DNA of 64,000 nt from Rathayibacter agropyri (GCF_013249015.1 NZ_JABRPL010000001.1:1-64000); one strand, 5' to 3'; shown: positions 40,766 through 49,538, counted from the stretch's first letter. The notes: a model not told the origin generated them from the letters alone. Numbers and translations: made by a program.

Positions 40766-41341
40766 TCAGCGCAGGCGGGAGTGCTCGCCGAGGTGGTGCC
40801 AGGTGCGGTTGTGATAGACGAGCGGAGCCGTGGCCTCGGAGTCATCCGGCACGTGCGCCTCGAGGGCGTGCACGGCGACGATCGTCGACGCCCCCGCCTC
40901 CATGCGGTTGATCACCGTGCCGCGGATCCACGCGGACGTCCCGGGGAAATACGGCTCGCCCGTGGGCAGCCGCGACCAGAGGGACGTGTCGGCGAAGCGA
41001 TCAATCCCGCTGGTCGAGCCAAGTCGCGCGAGATCGAGTTGACTCGCATCGAGGAGGTGCACGACAAGCGTCTCGGACGCCTGGATCGCCGGAGAGCTTG
41101 ACGACGCGGACGACAGAGAGAAGACGAAGAGCGGAGGCTCGGCGCTCACCGAGAAGACGGAGGTCGCAGTCAGTGCGACCGGCCCCGTGCCCGGATCGGC
41201 GGTGATCAGTGCGACCCCGGCCGCGTGGTTGCGGAACGCGAGCTTGAACTCTTCCGGGGAGAGCCCGGCGAAGGCATGGTGCTTCGGCTCGGTACCCCCC
41301 GGCTCGGCGTTCGGGGTGGTGGCGAGGTTCTCACGGCTCAT
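40766..41341 (-). CDS. flavin reductase family protein
   Basis: This 191-aa FMN-binding split-barrel protein has the usual opening FKLAFRNHAAGVALITADPG, then VALTATSVFSVSAEPPLFVF and SLSSASSSSPAI. The central HLLDASQLDLARLGS and C-terminal VYHNRTWHHLG motifs fit NADH:FMN oxidoreductases that supply reduced flavin to monooxygenases. ATG 41341 has AGGAGC upstream on the minus strand. The partner monooxygenase is not adjacent. It is convergent with the MFS gene across the palindromes. Confidence 0.87.
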   Translation of the reverse strand: MSRENLATTPNAEPGGTEPKHHAFAGLSPEEFKLAFRNHAAGVALITADPGTGPVALTATSVFSVSAEPPLFVFSLSSASSSSPAIQASETLVVHLLDASQLDLARLGSTSGIDRFADTSLWSRLPTGEPYFPGTSAWIRGTVINRMEAGASTIVAVHALEAHVPDDSEATAPLVYHNRTWHHLGEHSRLR

Positions 41342-41734
41342 CGGAGCTCCTGATCGTTCGAGGGAGCGACGAGCGTGATCCTGCATCGCACCGCTGGGTG
41401 ACCCCTCCAGCCTGACGCACCAGGAGGCGGAGGGTGACTCTATTTCGCGGAATGACGGCCCTCTGCGTCCCGCGCCGCTGCCAACCTCACTCCGGGGCGC
41501 GCCTCTCGACGACTGAGGCGGAGGACGTTCGATGTGCAGTTGTGATGTGCAGGTACGACGGCTGTGAGAACGATCTCCCGCCCGCCGAACTAACGCGTCG
41601 GTCGAGATCCCCTGCGAATCGTGCGCACCCCTGCACATCGTGCATACCCCTGCACATCGTGCACATCGCAACGATGCACCGCCCGCAGCGCAACCCGTCG
41701 CGCCCCGTAGCCCGCCGCGTGCACACTCGGGGGT
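41342..41734. other. intergenic region with short degenerate repeats
   Basis: No supported gene lies in this 393-nt region. It contains degenerate direct repeats at 41620-41666 built on CGTGCxxACCCCTGCACAT (copies at 41620 and 41639, partial copy at 41658). Their position upstream of the DUF2256/DUF3253 gene could be regulatory or slippage-derived. Confidence 0.5.
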
Positions 41735-42163
41735 ATGGCTCACCGTCCCCGCGCCTCCTCCGCGCACCCCGAGAGCAAGACCTGCGCCTCCTGCGGCCGC
41801 GAGATCGAGTGGCGCGCGAAGTGGGCGCGCGACTGGGATGACGTGCGCTACTGCTCCGAGACGTGTCGGCGCCGCGGGGTCGGTCCGGAGGAGGAGCGCC
41901 TGGAGGACGGCATCCGCGCCGTCCTGCTCGCCCGGGCTGCGTCCTCGACGGCGTGCCCGTCCGAGGTTGCGCGCAGGGTCGGCGGTGAGGAGTGGCGCCC
42001 GCTGATGGAACCGGTCCGCCGTGCCGCCCGCCGGCTCGTCGACCGCGGTGAGATCGACATCGTCCAGGGCGGTCAGGTCGTCGATCCCTCCCGGGCCAAG
42101 GGCCCGATCAGGCTGCGGAGGCGCCCCGGAGGCCCCCTGTCGCCCGGCCGCACCGCGGGCTAG
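41735..42163 (+). CDS. DUF2256 and DUF3253 domain protein
   Basis: This 142-aa two-domain protein has an N-terminal zinc-ribbon-like DUF2256, with CASCGREIEWRAKWARDWDD followed by VRYCSETCRRR showing four Cys ligands. From about residue 55 there is a DUF3253 winged-helix-like domain (EDGIRAVLLARAASSTACPS). Function is unknown. The composition suggests a small nucleic-acid-binding protein. The C terminus is basic. It lies 9 nt upstream of the LigD-type polymerase gene, so a link with DNA repair is possible. Confidence 0.85.
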   Translation: MAHRPRASSAHPESKTCASCGREIEWRAKWARDWDDVRYCSETCRRRGVGPEEERLEDGIRAVLLARAASSTACPSEVARRVGGEEWRPLMEPVRRAARRLVDRGEIDIVQGGQVVDPSRAKGPIRLRRRPGGPLSPGRTAG

Positions 42164-42172
42164 CCTCAGCAG

Positions 42173-43195
42173 ATGCCCAGCAGCGACGCCGTCGTCCTCA
42201 CCGTCCCCGGACCGAACGGCGATCGGGAGGTGCGAATCTCGAGCCCGGGACGCGTGCTCTTCCCGGAGCCGGGAATCACGAAGCTCGAGGTCGCCGAATA
42301 CCTCGTCGCCGTCGGCGAAGCGTTCGTCGCGGCGAACGGCGGCCGCCCCGTGTCTCTCCAGCGCTTCTCCTCCGGAATCGACGGTGACCAGTTCTTCTCG
42401 AAGAACCCGCCGAAGGGCGCGCCAGAGTACGTGCGCTCACTCGCCGTCACCTACCCGAGCGGACGGGTGCATCCGCAGCTCGTGATCGACGAGCCGGCCG
42501 TCGCCGTCTTGGCCGCGCAGATGAACACCGTCGTCTTCCACCCGTGGGCGTCTCGCGCCGAGGCGTCCGACCTGCCCGATCAACTCCGGATCGACCTCGA
42601 CCCGCAGCCGGGAACTGACGTCGCCGACGCGGTTGTCGCCGCGCACGCCCTTCGCGAGGTCCTCCGGGAGGCGGGCCTCGATCCCTTCGTGAAGACCTCG
42701 GGGAATCGTGGGCTGCACGTCTTCGCCCCGATCGTCCCCGAGCACGAGTTCCTCGACGTGCGGCACGCCGTCATCGCCGCGGCCCGAGAACTGGAGCGGC
42801 GGATGCCCGAGCAGGTCACGACCGCGTGGTGGAAGGAGGAGCGCGGCGAGCGGATCTTCGTCGACTTCAACCAGGCGAATCGCGATCGCACGATGGCCGG
42901 CGCATACAGTCCTCGGCCGCTCCCGCACGCGCCCGTCTCGACTCCGCTGGAGTGGGACGAACTCGACGGAGTCGACCCGCGGCAGTTCACCATCCGCTCG
43001 GTGCCGGCACGACTCGCCGAGCGGGGCGACCCGTGGGCGCGGATGCACGACGTGCCGGGTCGCCTCGAGGCGCTGCTCGGCTGGTGGGAGCGTGATCTCG
43101 CCGGGGGACTGGGCGAGCTGCCCTTTCCCCCCGACTTCCCCAAGATGCCCGGGGAGCCGCCCCGCGTGCATCCGAGCCGCGCCAGGAAAAGCTGA
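42173..43195 (+). CDS. LigD-type NHEJ polymerase/primase domain protein
   Basis: This 340-aa stand-alone archaeo-eukaryotic primase-type polymerase shows LRIDLDPQPGTDVADAV with the catalytic DxD, TSGNRGLHVFAPI with the metal/nucleotide motif, and IFVDFNQANRDRTMAGAYSP. These are the defining motifs of the LigD polymerase domain. It fills in ends during non-homologous end joining. Pol and ligase activities are separate genes here. It converges with the ligase gene (stop codons 9 nt apart). No ku gene is in this window. Confidence 0.9.
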   Translation: MPSSDAVVLTVPGPNGDREVRISSPGRVLFPEPGITKLEVAEYLVAVGEAFVAANGGRPVSLQRFSSGIDGDQFFSKNPPKGAPEYVRSLAVTYPSGRVHPQLVIDEPAVAVLAAQMNTVVFHPWASRAEASDLPDQLRIDLDPQPGTDVADAVVAAHALREVLREAGLDPFVKTSGNRGLHVFAPIVPEHEFLDVRHAVIAAARELERRMPEQVTTAWWKEERGERIFVDFNQANRDRTMAGAYSPRPLPHAPVSTPLEWDELDGVDPRQFTIRSVPARLAERGDPWARMHDVPGRLEALLGWWERDLAGGLGELPFPPDFPKMPGEPPRVHPSRARKS

Positions 43196-43203
43196 CGGCT
43201 CGA

Positions 43204-44250
43204 TCAGCCCAGTACATCCCCGAGGTCGTACGCCGTGGGTTGTTCTAGCTGCTCCATCGTGCACGATGCGGCCTCGCGGTCTGGCCGCCACCGCTCAAAC
43301 TGCACGGTGTGCCGGAACCGGTCGCCCTCGCGCTGGTCGTAGCGCACCTCCAGCACGAGCTCGGGACGCAGACGCACGAAGGAGGTGTCTCGGCCGCCCG
43401 AGAACCGGCTCCGCTCGCCGTCACCGCGCACCGGCTCGCCCGCCTCGTTCCGCTCGACCGCGGGCGCGAGCTCGTCGAGCAGCTGCACCCGCCGCTCGTC
43501 GCTGAAGGCGGAGGCGCCGCCGACCTGGCGCACCTCGCCGTCGTCGCCGTACAGCCCGAGCAGGATCGAGCCCACGCCGACCTTAGAGATGTGTGCGCGG
43601 TAGCCGATCGCGATCACGTCGGCCGTGCGGTGGTGCTTCACCTTGAGCATCGTGCGCTTGCCGGGCGAGTAGTGGGCGGCGAGCGGCTTCGCTATCACTC
43701 CGTCGAGCCCCGCGCCCTCGAATCGCTCGAGCCAGTCGCGGGCCAGCGCCTCGTCGGCTGTGGTGCGCCCCAGGTGGAGCGGATGCGGCATGCCCGCAAC
43801 TAGCGCGGCGAGCGCCTCCCGCCGCGCCGAGTAGGGCTCCTCGAGAAGGCTCCTGCCGTCAACGGCGAGCAGGTCGAACGCGACGAGCATCGCCGGAGTC
43901 GACTTCGCCAGCATCGCGACGCGGCTCGCTGCCGGGTGGATGCGCTGCGAGAGAAGGTCCCAGTCGAGTCGTTGTGCGCCGGTCTCGCCGGTCGCCAGGA
44001 CGATCTCGCCGTCGAGCACGCAGCCGTCCGGGAGGAGCCGCAGGAACGCCTCGACCAGCTCGGGGAAGTACCGCGTCAGCGGCTTGGAGCCCCGGCTCCC
44101 GATCTCGCATACTCCCTCCGTGACCGACACGATGGCGCGAAATCCGTCCCACTTCGGCTCGTAGGAGTAGCCGCCAGCGACCGCGTCCTGCTCGGGCACC
44201 GCCGGCACGGCCCGAGCGAGCATGGGAGCGAGGGGGAGCGCGAGGTCCAT
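43204..44250 (-). CDS. ATP-dependent DNA ligase (LigC/LigD ligase type)
   Basis: This 348-aa ligase has motif I YEPKWDGFRAIV (adenylated Lys in K-x-D-G near residue 34). It also has motif III VLDGEIVL and FDLLAVDGRSLLEEPYSARR, motif IV GLDGVIAKPL and motif V MLKVKHHRTADVIAIGY. The OB-fold follows to the C terminus. It seals nicks or breaks in NHEJ and base repair. ATG 44250 has GGGGA upstream. The first half of the 44296-44341 tandem repeat is 46 nt upstream of its start. Confidence 0.9.
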   Translation of the reverse strand: MDLALPLAPMLARAVPAVPEQDAVAGGYSYEPKWDGFRAIVSVTEGVCEIGSRGSKPLTRYFPELVEAFLRLLPDGCVLDGEIVLATGETGAQRLDWDLLSQRIHPAASRVAMLAKSTPAMLVAFDLLAVDGRSLLEEPYSARREALAALVAGMPHPLHLGRTTADEALARDWLERFEGAGLDGVIAKPLAAHYSPGKRTMLKVKHHRTADVIAIGYRAHISKVGVGSILLGLYGDDGEVRQVGGASAFSDERRVQLLDELAPAVERNEAGEPVRGDGERSRFSGGRDTSFVRLRPELVLEVRYDQREGDRFRHTVQFERWRPDREAASCTMEQLEQPTAYDLGDVLG

Positions 44251-44295
44251 TCCCCGATCATCCCGGGCGGGCGGGCGGGCCGCATCCCTTCGATT

Positions 44296-44341
44296 CTGTT
44301 GTAATGCCCTGCATGACCCTGTTGTAATGCCCTGCATCACC
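44296..44341. repeat. 23-bp tandem repeat with internal palindrome, ligase/LolA-like intergenic
   Basis: Two copies (44296-44318 and 44319-44341) of a 23-bp unit beginning CTGTTGTAATGCCCTGCAT differ at one position. Each contains the small palindrome ATGC-CCT-GCAT. They lie between divergent genes (ligase and the LolA-like protein), as expected for a tandem operator. Confidence 0.8.
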
Positions 44342-44387
44342 GTCCTTCGCAGCCGTCTCCGCGTTTCGGGGCGTAGCGTTGCCCCTT

Positions 44388-45473
44388 ATGAGTCACTCTT
44401 GGAAGCGCTGGACGCCCGTCGTCATCGTGCCCGCGGTCGTCGTCGCGGCCGCCGTCGCCCTCCCCCTCTCCGCGAGTGCCGCGGGAGACCTCCCCGAGAA
44501 GTCCGCCGCGGACCTCCTCTCCTTCGTCGCCGAGAGCGTGCCGACCGCTTTCTCCGGCGAAATCCAGCAGACGTCAGCGCTCGGCCTGCCCGACCTCTCA
44601 GCGCTGGGCGGATCCACCGGCGCGGCCAGTGGCGACGCCTCCGGCACCGACGCTCTCCTCGAACTGGCCACCGGCTCGCATCAGGCGCGGGTGTACGTCG
44701 ATCCTGCGCAGGGAGCCCGCCTCCAGATCCTCGACCGGCTCGCCGAGCGCGATGTGATCGCCTCCAAGGCCGACGGGGTCTGGATCTACGATTCGAGCGC
44801 GAATGCGGCGACCCACGTCGTCCCGTCCGAGGCCGGTGCGGAGCCGGACCAGCCAGGCGATCGGGTGGTCACCCCGACCTCCGCCGCCGAGAAGCTGCTG
44901 GCGGCTGTCGACCCGACCACCACCGTCGCGGTGGGCTCCAACGTCCGCGTCGCCGGGCGCGACGCCTACGAGCTCGTCCTTACCCCGCGTGATAGCGGCA
45001 CCCTCGTCGGTTCCGTGACCGTCTCGGTCGACGGTCAGACCGGCCTTCCCCTCGGCGTCGCCGTGACCGCTCGCGGAGGAACCGCTCCCGCATTCAGCGT
45101 GGCCTACACGAGCATCGACTTCTCCACTCCCGATTCCGCACTCTTTTCCTTCACGCCCCCTGCGGGCGCCGAGGTGAGTGACGAGGCGGCCTCCGAGCAC
45201 GAGCCGTCTGGCGCTCCGTCCGCGGAGGCCGACGACTCACAGGCGCCGAGCGCCGAGGACGTCAGCGTGACCGGCACCGGCTGGAACACCGTTGTCGAAC
45301 TGCCCGCCGGCGACATGGAGGCGGGCGGCTCCCTCAATGCGATCACCACGCCCACCGACGGGGGCCGCGTCCTCTCCTCCGCACTCCTGACCGTGCTCCT
45401 CACCGACGACGGCCGCGTCCTCGCCGGTGCAGTGCCGGTCGAGGCCCTGCGCGCCGCAGCCGACGCTCGGTGA
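44388..45473 (+). CDS. LolA/RseB-like secreted protein (DUF2092 type)
   Basis: This 361-aa protein has an N-terminal signal sequence (VVIVPAVVVAAAVALPLSAS, cleavage near ASA-AGDL). A lipoprotein-carrier-like beta-barrel fold follows: LLSFVAESVPTAFSGEIQQT near the start and a middle part TLVGSVTVSVDGQTGLPLGV. The tail is acidic, Ser/Ala-rich. In Gram-positive bacteria such proteins are exported and often sit beside ABC exporters. Its stop overlaps the GTG of the ABC ATPase by 4 nt, so they form one operon. A cell-envelope stress or lipid-carrier role is inferred. Confidence 0.8.
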   Translation: MSHSWKRWTPVVIVPAVVVAAAVALPLSASAAGDLPEKSAADLLSFVAESVPTAFSGEIQQTSALGLPDLSALGGSTGAASGDASGTDALLELATGSHQARVYVDPAQGARLQILDRLAERDVIASKADGVWIYDSSANAATHVVPSEAGAEPDQPGDRVVTPTSAAEKLLAAVDPTTTVAVGSNVRVAGRDAYELVLTPRDSGTLVGSVTVSVDGQTGLPLGVAVTARGGTAPAFSVAYTSIDFSTPDSALFSFTPPAGAEVSDEAASEHEPSGAPSAEADDSQAPSAEDVSVTGTGWNTVVELPAGDMEAGGSLNAITTPTDGGRVLSSALLTVLLTDDGRVLAGAVPVEALRAAADAR

Positions 45474-46426
45474 CCACGAGCGAGCTAGCGGTCGAGACCC
45501 GCGGCCTGACCAAGCGCTTCGGGCGCCAGGAGGCCGTCTCGGGTCTCGACCTCGCTGTCCCGCGTGGAGCAGTATTCGGCTTCCTGGGACCCAACGGCTC
45601 AGGTAAGACCACGACCATCCGGATGCTGCTCGCGCTGGCCGCGCCCACCGAGGGCAGCATCACGGTCCTCGGCTCGGAGATGCCGCGACGCTCCGCCGAC
45701 GTTCTCCCGCGGGTGGGCGCTCTCGTCGAGGGCCCCGGCTTCTACCCGTTCCTCTCTGGTGCCGCCAACCTCCGCCGGTTCGACGCCGCGGAGCCGGGCA
45801 CCTCCTCCCGCACCCGCACGGCCCGGGCGGAGGAGGCACTGGCGCGCGTCGGCCTCTCTGTCGCCGCCCGCAAGAAGGTCGGCTCCTACTCCCTCGGGAT
45901 GAAGCAGCGGCTCGGCATCGCCGTGGCGCTCCTCTCCCCCCGCGATCTGATCGTGCTGGACGAGCCGACGAACGGTCTCGATCCGCAGGGCACGCGCGAG
46001 GTGCGCTCTCTCGTGCGCGGACTCAACGAGGACGGCACAACCGTTCTGGTCTCCAGCCACCTCCTCGCCGAGATCGAGCAGCTCTGCACTCACGCCGCGG
46101 TCATGCGGACGGGCCGCCTGGTCGCGCAGGGCGGGCTTGACGAATTGCGCGGCGACGCCGCCTCCGTCGAACTGCTGACCCCCGACCGCGAGCGCGCCGT
46201 TGTCGCCCTCCGCACGCGGGGACTCGAGCCGCAGACCGCTCCGGGAGCGCATCCCGCCGATCCGCCGCTCGTCACCGCTGTACTGCCGCCCGGACTCGCC
46301 CCCGAGGCACTGGTCGCGGCACTCGTCGAGGCCGACGTGCGTGTGCGCGGCTTCTCCGTGCGCCGTCCTTCTCTCGAGGAGCGTTTCGTTGAGTTGACCG
46401 GGGAGGGCTTTGATGTCGAGCGCTGA
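45470..46426 (+). CDS. ABC transporter ATP-binding protein
   Basis: This 318-aa ATPase has Walker A GFLGPNGSGKTTTIRMLL, signature SYSLGMKQRLGIAVAL and Walker B RDLIVLDEPTNGLDPQG, followed by the H-loop TTVLVSSHLLAEI. The C-terminal 80 residues match the DUF4162-like extension of ABC-2 exporters. It drives the permease encoded immediately downstream; substrate unknown (bacitracin-resistance BcrA-like by layout). Confidence 0.92.
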   Translation: MTTSELAVETRGLTKRFGRQEAVSGLDLAVPRGAVFGFLGPNGSGKTTTIRMLLALAAPTEGSITVLGSEMPRRSADVLPRVGALVEGPGFYPFLSGAANLRRFDAAEPGTSSRTRTARAEEALARVGLSVAARKKVGSYSLGMKQRLGIAVALLSPRDLIVLDEPTNGLDPQGTREVRSLVRGLNEDGTTVLVSSHLLAEIEQLCTHAAVMRTGRLVAQGGLDELRGDAASVELLTPDRERAVVALRTRGLEPQTAPGAHPADPPLVTAVLPPGLAPEALVAALVEADVRVRGFSVRRPSLEERFVELTGEGFDVER

Positions 46427-47252
46427 GGTCACCGAGCGACGGGGGACCGGAGTCGGCTCACTGCTCGTGTCGGAGCTTGCCCTGCTCTTCCGCCGCCGCC
46501 GAACCTGGGCTCTGCTCGCGGCGCTCGCCGCGATCCCGGTCCTGCTGGCGGTCGCCGTGCGGCTCTCTGGCGAGGGCGGCGGCCCCTCCTTTGTGGGAGC
46601 GATCGCCAGCAACGGGCTCTTCACGGGTCTCGCTGCGATCACCGTCGCCGTGCCGCTCTTCCTGCCTCTCACGGTCGGAGTCGTCGCGGGCGACGCGATC
46701 GCGGGGGAGGCCTCGCTCGGCACCCTGCGCTACCTCCTGGTAACCCCCGTCGGCCGGGTGCGGCTTCTCGCCGTCAAATTCGCCGCCACCCTCGCCTTCT
46801 GCCTTGCTGCGGCGCTGACGGTGATGGTCACCGGGATCCTGATCGGCCTGGCGCTGTTCCCGGCGGGGCCGGTGACACTGCTCTCCGGAACCACGGTGCC
46901 GCTGCTGGACGCGATCGGGCGGGCGCTGACGATCGCTGTCTACGCGGCTCTCTCACTGGTGGGGCTGGCCGCGATCGGTCTCTTTATCTCGACGCTCACC
47001 GACGTACCCGTCGGTGCGATGGCCGCGACCGTCGTGGTGTCGATTGCCGCGCAGATCGTGGGATCGCTGTCGCAGCTCAGCGTTCTGCACCCGTTCCTGC
47101 TGACTCATCGCTGGTTCGACTTTGCCGATCTGCTGCGCGACCCGATTGCCTGGGGTTCCTTCGGCGAGAACGCTGTACTGCAGCTCGCCTACGTCGCGGT
47201 GTTCGGTTCCCTCGCTATCGCCCGTTTCACCACGCGCGACATCCTGTCCTGA
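46413..47252 (+). CDS. ABC-2 type transporter permease
   Basis: This 279-aa integral membrane protein has six predicted transmembrane segments, beginning ALLFRRRRTWALLAALAAIP followed by VLLAVAV and including VAVPLFLPLTVGVVAGDAIAG followed by EASLGTLRYLLV. The GEASLGTLRYLL segment is typical of ABC-2 permeases such as BcrB. It overlaps the ATPase gene by 14 nt. A strong hairpin terminator follows at 47287. Confidence 0.9.
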   Translation: MSSAEVTERRGTGVGSLLVSELALLFRRRRTWALLAALAAIPVLLAVAVRLSGEGGGPSFVGAIASNGLFTGLAAITVAVPLFLPLTVGVVAGDAIAGEASLGTLRYLLVTPVGRVRLLAVKFAATLAFCLAAALTVMVTGILIGLALFPAGPVTLLSGTTVPLLDAIGRALTIAVYAALSLVGLAAIGLFISTLTDVPVGAMAATVVVSIAAQIVGSLSQLSVLHPFLLTHRWFDFADLLRDPIAWGSFGENAVLQLAYVAVFGSLAIARFTTRDILS

Positions 47253-47286
47253 CCGGCCGGAACCGCAGGGTCTGAAAACATTGAGG

Positions 47287-47315
47287 GCCGCCCTTCCGAC
47301 GAGCGGAAGGGCGGC
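47287..47315. terminator. bidirectional terminator between ABC permease and HesB-like gene
   Basis: Arms 47287-47298 and 47304-47315 form a perfect 12-bp GC-rich stem. It is preceded by an A-rich tract and followed by TCTTG. The flanking genes are convergent, so the hairpin likely serves both. Confidence 0.85.
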
Positions 47316-47329
47316 TCTTGCTGCGCCAC

Positions 47330-47614
47330 TCAGTCCTGCGGAGTGAGGTCGAAGCTGACGGCGCCGCCCTCGTCGACCTGGGCGTCGAGCACCTTGTCGC
47401 CGAGTGCGTCCGAGGCCGCGACGTCGAGGAAGACCCGCGCCCCATCCTGCTCGACGACGGCGTCCGTCGTCTCGGGCGCCGCAGCGACGGCGACCGCGAA
47501 GTTGCTGGCGTCGAGGTCGTTCCCGCTGATGCGCAGGCCGCCCTCCACGGGGGTCTGGGTCTGTCCGGTGATGGTCTTGACGACGGTGCTGGCGTTATCG
47601 GTGAGGGTGAGCAT
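47330..47614 (-). CDS. HesB/IscA-like small protein
   Basis: The 94-aa protein begins MLTLTDNASTVVKTITGQTQ and continues GGLRISGNDLDASNFAVAVA, the fold pattern of Fe-S biogenesis (HesB/IscA) domains. It lacks the three conserved Cys residues expected for cluster binding, so it is probably a divergent member not carrying a cluster in the usual way. ATG 47614 has GAAGGAA upstream. The same Cys-free type occurs widely in actinobacteria. Confidence 0.75.
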   Translation of the reverse strand: MLTLTDNASTVVKTITGQTQTPVEGGLRISGNDLDASNFAVAVAAAPETTDAVVEQDGARVFLDVAASDALGDKVLDAQVDEGGAVSFDLTPQD

Positions 47615-47762
47615 CGGGTCATTCCTTCCGTCGGTGATCGATGAGGGGGCCACGTTGCCGAGAACGGCGGCGGACCTCAAGAGGGGGGCGCCGATGTCGA
47701 GGGGATACGGAGGCGACGCACACCTGGGAGCGCGTGGACGCGCGCGGTGCCACACTGACCGG

Positions 47763-48161
47763 ATGCATCCCGCCGACTCCTGCCCGTGCGGAAGCCGCCG
47801 CCACTATGCCGACTGCTGCCGTCCCGCCCATCTCGGAGAGGAACCGTCGCCGAGGGCGGAGCGCCTGATGCGCAGCCGCTACACCGCCAACGTTCTCGGC
47901 AGCGCCGGATACCTGCTGGCCAGTTGGCATCCCTCCACGAGGCCCGCCCGAATCCACCTGGACGAGAACGTGCGCTGGCGTCGCCTCCAGATCGTCGACA
48001 CGGTTCGCGGAGGCGAGGGCGACGACGAAGGACTGGTCGAGTTCCGCGCGTCCTACCGCTCGCCCGCTGGCCTCGGACTCGTGCACGAGCGCAGCCGGTT
48101 CGTGCGGGAGGACGGTCAGTGGCTCTACCTCGACGGCGAAATCCTCGACGACCACGCCTGA
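47763..48161 (+). CDS. YchJ family protein with SEC-C zinc motif
   Basis: The 132-aa protein opens with a SEC-C motif CPCGSRRHYADCC. It continues with the YchJ core LMRSRYTANVLGSAGYLLAS followed by WHPSTRP, and FVREDGQWLYLDGEI at the C terminus (UPF0225, NTF2-like). Function unknown; SEC-C motifs bind zinc and contact other proteins. It is divergent from the HesB-like gene, with 148 nt between. Confidence 0.87.
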   Translation: MHPADSCPCGSRRHYADCCRPAHLGEEPSPRAERLMRSRYTANVLGSAGYLLASWHPSTRPARIHLDENVRWRRLQIVDTVRGGEGDDEGLVEFRASYRSPAGLGLVHERSRFVREDGQWLYLDGEILDDHA

Positions 48162-48189
48162 GGCGCCTCGATCGTTCTACGCTGGACAG

Positions 48190-48477
48190 ATGGCCAAGGA
48201 CTTCCGCCGGGCGGACGACGCGTCGCGCTACGAGCTGCACCTGGACGGCACTCTGGCGGGCGTCCTCGACTACCGCGAGAGCGGCGGGACAGTATCGCTC
48301 GTGCGCTCCTTCACGACTCCGCCCTTCCGCGGCCGCGGCCTCGCCGGCGAACTCGTCGCGTTCGCCGTGGCCGACATCGAGGCGAGGGGTGGGCGGACGG
48401 TCGTGCCCCTGTGCTGGTACGTCGGTGAGTGGTTCGAGCAGCACCCCGAGAAGGCGCACTTGCTCGCTGCAGCCTGA
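48190..48477 (+). CDS. small GNAT-like N-acetyltransferase (YidJ/GTD type)
   Basis: This 95-aa protein has the acetyl-CoA-binding motif TPPFRGRGLAGELVAFAVAD and VPLCWYVGEWFEQHPE, the pattern of the minimal GNAT family (Pfam Acetyltransf_CG). Substrate unknown. It starts 28 nt after ychJ and may be co-transcribed. Confidence 0.85.
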   Translation: MAKDFRRADDASRYELHLDGTLAGVLDYRESGGTVSLVRSFTTPPFRGRGLAGELVAFAVADIEARGGRTVVPLCWYVGEWFEQHPEKAHLLAAA

Positions 48478-48498
48478 CGATCAGGCCGGTCCGGGCGC

Positions 48499-49188
48499 TC
48501 ACCTCCGGACAGCGGGCTCCACATCGGCGAGGTCGGGTCCGAGGCCGAGGTCAACGAGGCGCAGCCGGCCGGCGTAGGAGTCGCCAGGCGGCACGAGCAG
48601 GCCCGCCTTGATCGCGCCGAAGGTCACCGTCACGTCGGCGCGCAGGACGGTCGGATCGGGCACCGAGCCGTCGTCGGGATGGATGCCACTCGGCAAGTCG
48701 ACCGCGACGACGACGGGTCGCTCCGTGCGCTGCTCGAGCGCCGCAAGGACCGCCGTGACCACCTCGCGCGGACGTCCGCGCAGGGCCGCCTCGGTGGTGC
48801 CGATGCCGAGAATCCCATCAACGAGCACGTCGGCCCGCGCGACGGCGGCCGAGAGGGCGCTCGCGTCGTCCGGAGCGACGCGGTCGCAGCCCTCGTCGAG
48901 GGCGATGGCGAGGCCCCGTCCGTGCGCGTGCTCAGCGGCGAGGACGAGAGCGACGTCGGTACCGGAGGCCGAGAGCTCCGCGGCCGCGTACAGGGCGTCC
49001 CCTCCGTTGTTACCGGGACCGACCAGGACGAGCACGAGGGCGGGGCGCGAGCGGTCGTGTCGGTTGGCGAGGACGAGTCGGAGTTCGCGGGCGAGCCCAT
49101 TCGCTGCACGCTGCATCAGCGGTTCGCGTCGGGCCAGGTGCGGGGCTTCGGCGGCCCGGACCTGCGCTGAGGTGTATCCCTCGACCAT
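48499..49188 (-). CDS. nnrE: NAD(P)H-hydrate epimerase
   Basis: This enzyme epimerises damaged NAD(P)HX for repair. The 229-aa protein is the YjeF N-terminal domain alone: YTSAQVRAAEAPHLARREPL, LVLVGPGNNGGDALYAAAEL, then ADVLVDGILGIGTTEAALRG and VAVDLPSGIHPDDG. The dehydratase domain, often fused, is absent and not adjacent. ATG 49188 gives the normal start. Confidence 0.88.
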   Translation of the reverse strand: MVEGYTSAQVRAAEAPHLARREPLMQRAANGLARELRLVLANRHDRSRPALVLVLVGPGNNGGDALYAAAELSASGTDVALVLAAEHAHGRGLAIALDEGCDRVAPDDASALSAAVARADVLVDGILGIGTTEAALRGRPREVVTAVLAALEQRTERPVVVAVDLPSGIHPDDGSVPDPTVLRADVTVTFGAIKAGLLVPPGDSYAGRLRLVDLGLGPDLADVEPAVRR

Positions 49189-49270
49189 GCGTCCACTGTG
49201 CGCGCGTGATCGCGCACCTGCAACCCCGGCTGCGTAGCCGTTTCCGCGAGCCGAACCCCCTGCGGCGGTG

Positions 49271-49538
49271 TCATCGTCTCCCTCATGTCCCCTGGACCGC
49301 CCGGTCCGCCTCCACGAGGCTGGCGCGCATCGCCGTCTCGGCGGCGAGATTGGCGGCCTGATCGGCGGTGCACGAGTGCTTCGAGAGCGTGTCACCCGCC
49401 TCGGACCGGCTGGTGAAGGAGCACCTCGGGCTCAGCATCGGCCAGACTCTGAAGACCTGGACAGTCAGGGAGGGCCTGGTCTCGGTGACCGGGCTCGCCG
49501 ACGTCCTCGTGATCGGTCTCGTCGTAGGAGGTATCTGA
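49271..49538 (+). pseudogene. 3' remnant of a gluconate permease (GntP family)
   Basis: The frame ending at TGA 49536-49538 encodes LVKEHLGLSIGQTLKTWTVR followed by EGLVSVTGLADVLVIGLVV, the last transmembrane segment of GntP-type gluconate:H+ symporters. A stop at 49363-49365 and the absence of the other membrane segments show that most of the gene is gone. It overlaps the gluconokinase ATG as TGATG, preserving the original operon junction. The part before 49371 (SASTRLARIAVSAARLAA) may be a scrambled earlier piece. Confidence 0.65.

Noticed and set aside
41620-41666. Short repeats as a CRISPR or iteron origin
   Set aside because: Units are only about 19 bp, adjacent without spacers, and degenerate; no replication gene nearby.
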